This document shows positions 1 through 8,684 of a DNA stretch of 64,000 nt, piece after piece. Numbering within the stretch: position 1 is the stretch's first letter; each line of letters begins with the position of its first letter. The position numbers and the translations under genes were made by a program. The stretch spans positions 310,001 through 374,000 of the forward strand of contig NC_016791.1 in the NCBI RefSeq assembly GCF_000244875.1. The letters are read 5' to 3'. The stretch comes from Clostridium sp. BNL1100. GTDB lineage: Bacteria > Bacillota > Clostridia > Acetivibrionales > DSM-1351. The notes beneath the pieces were generated by a model that was not told where the DNA came from, ran no database searches, and saw only the letters and a program-made list of their open reading frames with translations.

Positions 1-524
1 CCACCGGAAGGTCTTACTTTACCAGGAAGGAATACCATGTCCACACCGAATTCGATTATGCAGTTCAGAATCCTACGGTGTTCAGGGCAAGGGAAATTAC
101 AGAGATTATACTTGATTTATACAATAAGCAGGAAGTTGATGAAGTCTATATAGTATATACTCAAATGATATCTGCTATATCTTTGGAACCAAGGGTATTA
201 AAGCTTCTACCAATTGAAATCGGTGCTCTCCGCGAGGATGTAAAGGTTGATGAGATTGTATTGGATCAGAAGTTCAAATATGAACCATCAGAACAAGAAG
301 TTCTTGATGTCCTTATTCCCAAGTATATAAAAGGTATTATGTACGGCACCTTTGTTGAAGCTTTTACAAGTGAACAGAATGCACGTATGACTGCAATGGA
401 TAATGCAACTAAAAATGCAGATGAAATGCTGCAAAAGTTGAATCTGTATTACAACAGAGCAAGACAGGCGGCTATAACTCAGGAGATTTCCGAAATTGTT
501 GGCGGCGCCTCGGCTTTAAAATAG
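1..524 (+). CDS. atpG: ATP synthase F1 gamma subunit (3' part)
   Basis: C-terminal part of the gamma subunit, the central rotor shaft of F1F0 ATP synthase, which turns inside the alpha3beta3 head. The reading frame is open from the left edge (first full codon at base 3), so the start lies outside the window. The visible end has the family's conserved C-terminal helix (FVEAFTSEQNARMTAMDNAT, followed by a run ending in YYNRARQAAITQEISEIVGG) that lies in the beta-subunit bearing. atpD follows 60 bases later, the normal atp operon order. Identification is secure. Confidence 0.97.
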   Translation, partial: TGRSYFTRKEYHVHTEFDYAVQNPTVFRAREITEIILDLYNKQEVDEVYIVYTQMISAISLEPRVLKLLPIEIGALREDVKVDEIVLDQKFKYEPSEQEVLDVLIPKYIKGIMYGTFVEAFTSEQNARMTAMDNATKNADEMLQKLNLYYNRARQAAITQEISEIVGGASALK

Positions 525-530
525 AAATAG

Positions 531-1982
<1,452 letters not shown>

Positions 1983-2039
1983 TCCCCTGATTTAATGCAT
2001 TTTTAAGCCGGTATATGGCTTATGGAGGTTAAAAAAGAC

Positions 2040-2444
2040 ATGGCCACATTTTTTTTAGAGGTATTAACACCTGAGAGAAAGTTTTTTTCAGGAGAGGCAG
2101 AGTGTGTAATATTTAAATCCAGTGATGGTGAGATGGGCGTTTTGGCAAAGCATGCACCTACAGTTTCTGCTGTAAGCGTCGGACCTCTTAGAATCAATGC
2201 ACAGGGTAAATGGATTGAGGCAGTTGTTACCGAAGGGTTTGCAAAGATTATGCCCGACAAGGTTGTTATACTTACCGATACGGCCGAATACCCGGAAGAA
2301 ATAGATATTAACAGAGCCAAGGCTGCAAAACAACGTGCCGAGGAACGGCTTCAGAAGAAACTCAGTCAATTGGAATATATGAGGTCAAAAACAGCTCTTG
2401 CAAGGGCGATGGCACGTTTGAGTGCAACAAACAAAAGGAGTTAA
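2040..2444 (+). CDS. atpC: ATP synthase F1 epsilon subunit
   Basis: Epsilon subunit, 134 residues: an N-terminal beta-sandwich (ATFFLEVLTPERKFFSGEAE) that binds gamma and the c-ring, and a C-terminal two-helix hairpin (NRAKAAKQRAEERLQKKL) that can inhibit ATP hydrolysis. The start is the ATG at 2040, with GGAGG at 2024-2028. The ATG at 2022 overlaps that ribosome site and is unlikely. It is the last gene of the atp operon; a strong terminator follows directly. Confidence 0.96.
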   Translation: MATFFLEVLTPERKFFSGEAECVIFKSSDGEMGVLAKHAPTVSAVSVGPLRINAQGKWIEAVVTEGFAKIMPDKVVILTDTAEYPEEIDINRAKAAKQRAEERLQKKLSQLEYMRSKTALARAMARLSATNKRS

Positions 2445-2460
2445 ATAGTAAAGTTTTTTT

Positions 2461-2510
2461 AGAGCCTATACTGGATTTTTAAATAAATCTTGTATAGGCT
2501 CTTTTATTTT
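2461..2510 (+). terminator. Rho-independent terminator of the atp operon
   Basis: Perfect 11-bp stem AGAGCCTATAC / GTATAGGCTCT (2461-2471 and 2492-2502) followed by TTTTATTTTT. It lies 16 bases after the atpC stop and closes the atp operon. Confidence 0.93.
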
Positions 2511-2606
2511 TGTTAAAACACATTAGCATTTCGACAAAATGCAATAGCTTTCTATGCTGTAAAAAATATTTTTAGGAAAAAAAGTCGCATTTTAACGAAT
2601 TTTGTA

Positions 2607-2634
2607 TAAAGGAAATGAATAATTTGGGCGATAT
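2607..2634 (+). promoter_or_regulatory. Candidate SigD/FliA-type promoter for the repeat protein
   Basis: TAAA at 2607-2610, a 16-base spacer, then GGCGATAT at 2627-2634. The SigD consensus known from Bacillus is TAAA-N15-GCCGATAT; there is one mismatch in the -10. The element is 52 bases before the ATG. No good SigA promoter was seen here. The same pattern recurs before other surface-protein genes in the window. Confidence 0.5.
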
Positions 2635-2686
2635 ATTAAAGGAGTATTACAATTTTGTGACAACATAATAACAAGGAGGTTAAAAG

Positions 2687-5600
2687 ATGAAATCTAAGTT
2701 TAGAGTTCAAAGTATTTTAGTTGCAGCAACTTTATTTTTATCAACAACAAATGTAGCATTAGCTGATGGGATATCACCAAAGCCTGATGCTGCAAATATT
2801 ACAATTACCAATAATGCTGGCATAGCAGATACTGTTAAAGTAACGTCATTATCAGTAGGTGATGTAGTAAGGGTTTACAGTCCAACGACTCAGATAGGTA
2901 CTGCAACTGTAACGACAGGGAAGTCAGAAGCTATTGTAAGTATTCCTCAGATAGGTACGGATGCAGGTATTGTGTATGTATCTGTAACTAATATCAGTAG
3001 TTTAGAGAGTGATAAGGTTGAAAAAGCATACATAGCGGAAGCAACAAGTACTGATCCTGTAGCAGATAATATTACAATCACAAACAACGTAACCGGAAAA
3101 GCAGATACAGTTAAGGTAACCGGACTTGCAGCAGGAGATGTAGTAAAGGTATACAAGGATGGAACAGCAACTACAACATTGGGAACAGCAACAGTAGCAG
3201 CAACAGCAACAGAAGCTACAGTTACAATCCAACAGCTTGGAGTAGTAGAAGGAAGTGTATTTATAACAGTAACATCCACAGGTAAGAAAGAAAGTACAAG
3301 AGTAGAAAAAGCATATGAAGCAGAAGCAGTGACAGATGCGGTAGCAGCTGATGCGGTAACAGTAACAAATAACGCAGGAAAAGCAGATACCGTAGTTGTA
3401 GCAGGACTCGTAGCAGGAGATATAGTAAAGGTATACAAAGACGGAACAGTAACTACAGCATTGGGAACAGCAACAGTAGCAACAGGAAAAACAGAAGCTA
3501 TAGTTAGCATAACCCAGTTGGGAACAGAAGCCGGAAAGGTATTTATAACTGTAACAAGTGCAGGGAAACTGGAAAGCACAAGAACAGAAGTAGCATATGC
3601 TGAAGAAGCAACAAGTACTGCACCCGTAGCAGATAATATTACAGTAACAAACAACGTAACCGGAAAAGCAGATACAGTTAAGGTAACCGGACTTGCAGCA
3701 GGAGATGTAGTAAAGGTATACAAGGATGGAACAGCAACTACAACATTGGGAACAGCAACAGTAGCAGCAACAGCAACAGAAGCTACAGTTACAATCCAAC
3801 AGCTTGGAGTAGTAGAAGGAAGTGTATTTGTAACAGTAACATCCGCAGGTAAGAAAGAAAGTACAAGAGTAGAAAAAGCATACGAAGCAGAAGCAGTGAC
3901 AGATGCGGTAGCAGCTGATGCGGTAACAGTAACAAATAACGCAGGAAAAGCAGATACCATAGTTGTAGCAGGACTCGTAGCAGGAGATATAGTAAAGGTA
4001 TACAAAGACGGAACAGTAACTACAGCGTTAGGAACAGCAACAGTAGCAACAGGAAAAACAGAAGCTATAGTTAGCATAACCCAGTTAGGAACAGAAGCCG
4101 GAAAGGTATTTGTAACTGTAACAAGTGCAGGCAAATTGGAAAGCACAAGAACAGAAGTAGCATATGCTGAAGAAGCAACAAGCACTGCACCTGTAGCAGA
4201 CAATATTACAGTAACAAACAACGTAACCGGAAAAGCAGATACAGTTAAGGTAACCGGACTTGCAGCAGGAGATGTAGTAAAGGTATACAAGGATGGAACA
4301 GCAACTACAACATTGGGAACAGCAACAGTAGCAGCAACAGCAACAGAAGCTACAGTTACAATCCAACAGCTTGGAGTAGTAGAAGGAAGTGTATTTGTAA
4401 CAGTAACATCCGCAGGTAAGAAAGAAAGTACAAGAGTAGAAAAAGCATACGAAGCAGAAGCAGTGACAGATGCGGTAGCAGCTGATGCGGTAACAGTAAC
4501 AAATAACGCAGGAAAAGCAGATACCGTAGTTGTAGCAGGACTCGTAGCAGGAGATATAGTAAAGGTATACAAAGACGGAACAGTAACTACAGCGTTAGGA
4601 ACAGCAACAGTAGCAACAGGAAAAACAGAAGCGGTAGTTAGCATAACCCAGTTGGGAACAGAAGCCGGAAAGGTATTTGTAACTGTAACAAGTGCAGGCA
4701 AATTGGAAAGCACAAGAACAGAAGTAGCATATGCTGAAGAAGCAACAAGCACTGCACCTGTAGCAGACAATATTACAGTAACAAACAACGTAACCGGAAA
4801 AGCAGATACAGTTAAGGTAACCGGACTTGCAGCAGGAGATGTAGTAAAGGTATACAAGGATGGAACAGCAACTACAACATTGGGAACAGCAACAGTAGCA
4901 GCAACAGCAACAGAAGCTACAGTTACAATCCAACAGCTTGGAGTAGTAGAAGGAAGTGTATTTGTAACAGTAACATCCGCAGGTAAGAAAGAAAGTACAA
5001 GAGTAGAAAAAGCATACGAAGCAGAAACAGTGACAGATGCGGTAGCAGCTGATGCGGTAACAGTAACAAATAACGCAGGAAAAGCAGATACCGTAGTTGT
5101 AGCAGGACTCGTAGCAGGAGATATAGTAAAGGTATACAAAGACGGAACAGTAACTACAGCGTTAGGAACAGCAACAGTAGCAACAGGAAAAACAGAAGCT
5201 ATAGTTAGCATAACCCAGTTAGGAACAGAAGCCGGAAAGGTATTTGTAACTGTAACAAGTGCAGGCAAATTGGAAAGCACAAGAACAGAAGTAGCATATG
5301 CTGAAGAAGCAACAAGCACTGCACCTGTAGCAGACAATATTACAGTAACAAACAACGTAACCGGAAAAGCAGATACAGTTAAGGTAACCGGACTTGCAGC
5401 AGGAGATGTAGTAAAGGTATACAAGGATGGAACAGCAACTACAACATTGGGAACAGCAACAGTAGCAGCAACAGCAACAGAAGCTACAGTTACAATCCAA
5501 CAGCTTGGAGTAGTAGAAGGAAGTGTATTTGTAACAGTAACATCCGCAGGTAAGAAAGAAAGTACAAGAGTAGAAAAAGCATACGAAGCAGAAGCAGTGA

Positions 5601-6157
5601 CAGATGCGGTAGCAGCTGATGCGGTAACAGTAACAAATAACGCAGGAAAAGCAGATACCATAGTTGTAGCAGGACTCGTAGCAGGAGATATAGTAAAGGT
5701 ATACAAAGACGGAACAGTAACTACAGCGTTAGGAACAGCAACAGTAGCAACAGGAAAAACAGAAGCTATAGTTACTATAGCACAGTTGGGAACAGAAACC
5801 GGAAAGGTATTTATAACTGTAACAAGTGCAGGCAAATTGGAAAGCACAAGAACAGAAGTTGCTTACGCAGCTGAAGAAGTAACTGCTGACCCTAATGGGG
5901 ATAAAGTATTAGCCATTAATAATACCGGAAACGATATGGTTGTTGTGTATGGTTTAACAGCAGGAGACATAGTTAATATCTATGATGTTGCAGAAGGCGG
6001 AAAAGTAATTGGTACTTCAACTGTAGCAGCTACCCAGTCACAGGTTGTAATTACAATACCTCAACTTGGACAGACAGGCGGAACTTTCTACTTCACAGTT
6101 ACTAACTCTGGAAAGCGTGAAAGTAAAAGAATAGCAGTTACATTTGCAGCTGAATAA
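2687..6157 (+). CDS. Secreted 12-module tandem-repeat surface protein
   Basis: Secreted protein of 1156 residues. Residues 1-27 form a signal peptide ending ALA-DG. The rest is about twelve modules of roughly 90-95 residues with an Ig-like beta rhythm. A typical module contains VTVTNN, KADTVKV, GLAAGDVVKVYKDG, LGTATV, a VTIQQLG strand, VFVTVTS and GKKESTRV. Two module types alternate as A-B pairs, and the pair is repeated five times at DNA level with a 567-bp period (from 3059). Divergent modules cap both ends. No SLH, dockerin, LPXTG or membrane anchor is visible, so its attachment is unknown. The modules contain no Cys or Trp. Resemblance to bacterial Ig-like (Big) domains is my reading of the pattern. 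AAGGAGG at 2673-2679 supports the ATG at 2687. A terminator follows, so it is probably monocistronic. Confidence 0.85.
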   Translation: MKSKFRVQSILVAATLFLSTTNVALADGISPKPDAANITITNNAGIADTVKVTSLSVGDVVRVYSPTTQIGTATVTTGKSEAIVSIPQIGTDAGIVYVSVTNISSLESDKVEKAYIAEATSTDPVADNITITNNVTGKADTVKVTGLAAGDVVKVYKDGTATTTLGTATVAATATEATVTIQQLGVVEGSVFITVTSTGKKESTRVEKAYEAEAVTDAVAADAVTVTNNAGKADTVVVAGLVAGDIVKVYKDGTVTTALGTATVATGKTEAIVSITQLGTEAGKVFITVTSAGKLESTRTEVAYAEEATSTAPVADNITVTNNVTGKADTVKVTGLAAGDVVKVYKDGTATTTLGTATVAATATEATVTIQQLGVVEGSVFVTVTSAGKKESTRVEKAYEAEAVTDAVAADAVTVTNNAGKADTIVVAGLVAGDIVKVYKDGTVTTALGTATVATGKTEAIVSITQLGTEAGKVFVTVTSAGKLESTRTEVAYAEEATSTAPVADNITVTNNVTGKADTVKVTGLAAGDVVKVYKDGTATTTLGTATVAATATEATVTIQQLGVVEGSVFVTVTSAGKKESTRVEKAYEAEAVTDAVAADAVTVTNNAGKADTVVVAGLVAGDIVKVYKDGTVTTALGTATVATGKTEAVVSITQLGTEAGKVFVTVTSAGKLESTRTEVAYAEEATSTAPVADNITVTNNVTGKADTVKVTGLAAGDVVKVYKDGTATTTLGTATVAATATEATVTIQQLGVVEGSVFVTVTSAGKKESTRVEKAYEAETVTDAVAADAVTVTNNAGKADTVVVAGLVAGDIVKVYKDGTVTTALGTATVATGKTEAIVSITQLGTEAGKVFVTVTSAGKLESTRTEVAYAEEATSTAPVADNITVTNNVTGKADTVKVTGLAAGDVVKVYKDGTATTTLGTATVAATATEATVTIQQLGVVEGSVFVTVTSAGKKESTRVEKAYEAEAVTDAVAADAVTVTNNAGKADTIVVAGLVAGDIVKVYKDGTVTTALGTATVATGKTEAIVTIAQLGTETGKVFITVTSAGKLESTRTEVAYAAEEVTADPNGDKVLAINNTGNDMVVVYGLTAGDIVNIYDVAEGGKVIGTSTVAATQSQVVITIPQLGQTGGTFYFTVTNSGKRESKRIAVTFAAE
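3059..5893 (+). repeat. Five tandem near-identical 567-bp coding repeats
   Basis: The same phrase (GTAGCAGAYAATATTACA) begins at 3059, 3626, 4193, 4760 and 5327, exactly 567 bases (189 codons) apart each time. Copies differ at only a few positions, and the later copies resemble each other more than the first. Each unit encodes one A-B pair of modules. The exact period keeps the frame. High identity suggests recent expansion or ongoing gene conversion. Confidence 0.95.
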
Positions 6158-6176
6158 AAATTTAATAGCTGACAGG

Positions 6177-6212
6177 AAGCTGTACACTAAGCAATTGGTG
6201 TACAGCTTTTTT
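6177..6212 (+). terminator. Rho-independent terminator after the repeat protein
   Basis: Perfect 11-bp stem AAGCTGTACAC / GTGTACAGCTT with a 10-base loop, followed by a T run. It lies about 20 bases after the stop at 6157. Confidence 0.92.
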
Positions 6213-6254
6213 ATGCATTAATGTGACATTAACATTACAAAATGTACAACCTTA

Positions 6255-6282
6255 TAAAATCTATCCCCAAAATTGCCGATAA
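6255..6282 (+). promoter_or_regulatory. Candidate SigD/FliA-type promoter for the FN3-SLH operon
   Basis: TAAA at 6255-6258, a 16-base spacer and an exact GCCGATAA at 6275-6282, matching the flagellar sigma-28 consensus. It lies 35 bases before the TTG start at 6317. A TATAAT at 6285-6290 lacks a convincing -35, so a SigA reading is weaker but not excluded. Confidence 0.6.
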
Positions 6283-6316
6283 GGTATAATAAAAGAAATT
6301 TTTGGGGGTATATGCT

Positions 6317-8665
6317 TTGATTTCTAACAGGGGAAAAAAATATCACAAATTTAAACACATTTCTAAGTTAGCAATAATGCTTGCAGTAGCGATTTTAATG
6401 CAAAGCCTTGTTGTATTAAACACAGCAGCTGGCACTGTAAAATCAAATATTACTGCGTTAATACATAATATAAACGTGGTTACCCTCACTTGGAACGACT
6501 ATTTAACCAATGAGATAAATTATTACCTGGAGCGCAGTGTGGATGGTGGGATATTTTCTATAGTCTCATATTCTGCAGCAAATCTTACAACTTTTACAGA
6601 CAGTTCAGTTCAACCCGGACATATCTATACATACAGAGTAAAAGTCATGGACTCAACCTATACAACATATGTTTACACTGATGAAATTTCAATTCGCACA
6701 GATGAAATTGTAAAGCCGGATTCCTTGACCCCCACAACAGTTTCGTCAAATCAGATAGATTTAAAATGGACTTATCCTGATGGTAAGATAAGCAACACTA
6801 TAATTGAGCGAAGAATGGAAGGTTCCACCTCCTGGTCGGAAGTAGCCAGGGTTGCAGCAGGTCAGAACACGTACAGTGATAAAGCAATAGCGGCTGGTAT
6901 AAAATATTATTATAAGGTCAGGTCGTATTCAATGGAATATATAAAATCATCTGCTTACCCTGATGAATATGACGGAAGCAGTGCAGTTTCAATGTTGCCG
7001 AAACCGTCAAACCTGTCTGGATTTGCCCTTTCAGGTTATAAAATACAGCTTAAATGGCAGGATATATCTTTTGAAACGGCATATATTATTGAAAGGAGAG
7101 CATCAAACGAAGGTGCTTTCATTGAAGTTGCAGTACTACCTCAGAATACAACTAGCTATATTGATAACGTCACACATGAAAATTCCATATATAGTTACAG
7201 AATTAAGGCATTAACAGGTGTTACCGGTTCCGAGTATTCAGATGTTCTCAATGTAGCCAGTACGTATTTAAAGCCTCCTTCATGGCTCACTGCTGTAAGT
7301 GTAGACGGTAAAAAAATTAGCTTGTCCTGGCAGGATCTGACTATCAATGAAACAGGCTTTGAAATATGGAGAAAAGCTCCAACTGAAACAGATTATACGT
7401 TGTACGATACAATGGGGAGAAACGCAAACAGTTATATTGATTTAAATGTATCTCCCCAAACAAACTATTCCTATAAGGTAAGGGCAAAAATTAATGATAA
7501 TGAAGTGTATTCCGATTTTTCCAATGAATCAGGTGCTTTGACTACACCTCTGAGTCCTCCAGCAAACTTGTCTTTTAACGTTATAAGCAAAACGGAGGTT
7601 GAGCTTACATGGGATGATACCAGCAGTATGGAGGCCGGATACATAGTAGAGAAAAAGTTTGGTTTACTGTCACAGTGGTATCAGATCTCACAGCTTGAAC
7701 CTAATACAACAAAATATAATGATAAATGGATCAGCAGCACAGAGCCTACTTTTTATAGGATAAAGGCTTTTGACAGGTCAACTGCTGTCAGCTACAGCAA
7801 TGAGGTACAGTTGTCATTGGATGCTCCGGAAGCACCGGGTAATTTGCAAACGTCCGTTATATCAACTAATGACGTGAAACTTACATGGAATGATAATTCC
7901 TCTACTGAAGAAGGATTTATCATTGAGGCGAAGCAGTTGTATCTTTTTAGGGAAATAGGCAGAGTCGATTCGAATGTTACTACTTTTATATACCACGATG
8001 CTATACCAGGAAAAACAATGACATACAGAATCAGAGCTGTAAAGGGCTTGGTTCAGAGTAACCCGTCAAATGAGGTTGTCACAGCTACCTCAGTAAATAA
8101 TACGTATAGTGATTTAGGGTCTGTAAGCTGGGCTGTAGAGGCAATCAATAACCTTGCAAGCAGAAATGTATTTGAATCCAACAGCAATAGATTTAACCCG
8201 AAACAGTCTATTAGCAGAGGTGAATACTGTGCCATAATTGTTAGAAGTCTTGGCATGGAAAAAGCAGTGGCAGGAAGGTTTGTCGATGTTACCGCAAAAC
8301 ATAAATATTATAAAGAAATTATGGCAGCGGAATACTTCGGTATAATCAGCAAAGATAAAAATAACAAGATTTACCCCGATAAGCTGATAACAAGAGAACA
8401 GGCGGCGGTAATGCTGGCTTTGGCTCTCAAAATAAAGGGAACTCCATTACCTCAAAAAGACAGCAGCACTTTGAAGCAGTTTGCAGATTTTAATTCAATT
8501 TCGGATTCATCTTCCAGAAATATAGCTGCTGTATGTGGAGCAGGTATTATTTCAGGTAGAAAAATTAATGGAAGGGTTTATTTACAGCCCTCCAATAATG
8601 TAACAAGAGCAGAAGCTGCACTATTGGCCTATAAGGGATTAATATACAATCAGGGTAATCAATAA
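6317..8665 (+). CDS. Secreted FN3-repeat protein with C-terminal SLH domains
   Basis: Surface protein of 782 residues. An N-terminal signal segment (hydrophobic core LAIMLAVAILMQSLVVL) is followed by about six fibronectin type III-like repeats of ~90 residues, recognisable by recurring LTWND or LSWQD strands and YSYKVRA or MTYRIRA endings. Three SLH repeats fill roughly residues 600-782, with motifs SISRGEYCAIIV, LITREQAAVML and NVTRAEAALLAY. SLH domains bind pyruvylated secondary wall polymer, so the protein is expected at the cell surface. The start is TTG 6317, with GGGGGT at 6304-6309 as ribosome site; the TTG at 6302 overlaps that site. The gene at 8685 follows 19 bases later in the same operon. 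Ligand unknown. Confidence 0.85.
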   Translation: MISNRGKKYHKFKHISKLAIMLAVAILMQSLVVLNTAAGTVKSNITALIHNINVVTLTWNDYLTNEINYYLERSVDGGIFSIVSYSAANLTTFTDSSVQPGHIYTYRVKVMDSTYTTYVYTDEISIRTDEIVKPDSLTPTTVSSNQIDLKWTYPDGKISNTIIERRMEGSTSWSEVARVAAGQNTYSDKAIAAGIKYYYKVRSYSMEYIKSSAYPDEYDGSSAVSMLPKPSNLSGFALSGYKIQLKWQDISFETAYIIERRASNEGAFIEVAVLPQNTTSYIDNVTHENSIYSYRIKALTGVTGSEYSDVLNVASTYLKPPSWLTAVSVDGKKISLSWQDLTINETGFEIWRKAPTETDYTLYDTMGRNANSYIDLNVSPQTNYSYKVRAKINDNEVYSDFSNESGALTTPLSPPANLSFNVISKTEVELTWDDTSSMEAGYIVEKKFGLLSQWYQISQLEPNTTKYNDKWISSTEPTFYRIKAFDRSTAVSYSNEVQLSLDAPEAPGNLQTSVISTNDVKLTWNDNSSTEEGFIIEAKQLYLFREIGRVDSNVTTFIYHDAIPGKTMTYRIRAVKGLVQSNPSNEVVTATSVNNTYSDLGSVSWAVEAINNLASRNVFESNSNRFNPKQSISRGEYCAIIVRSLGMEKAVAGRFVDVTAKHKYYKEIMAAEYFGIISKDKNNKIYPDKLITREQAAVMLALALKIKGTPLPQKDSSTLKQFADFNSISDSSSRNIAAVCGAGIISGRKINGRVYLQPSNNVTRAEAALLAYKGLIYNQGNQ

Positions 8666-8684
8666 TAAGAGAAGGAGCAAGTTA

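Noticed and set aside
3002-5500. Cys-rich minus-strand frames (CNCSFCCCCCYCCC type)
   Set aside because: They are frame shadows of AGCAACAGC-type codon repeats in the plus-strand gene and recur with its 567-bp period.
2947-5847. 966-codon open frame on the minus strand across the repeat gene
   Set aside because: It is the mirror of a biased, repetitive coding sequence. It has no ribosome site or signal peptide, and the plus-strand protein has both.
3059-5893. CRISPR array
   Set aside because: The repeats are 567 bp, contiguous and coding, without spacers. No cas gene is seen in the window.
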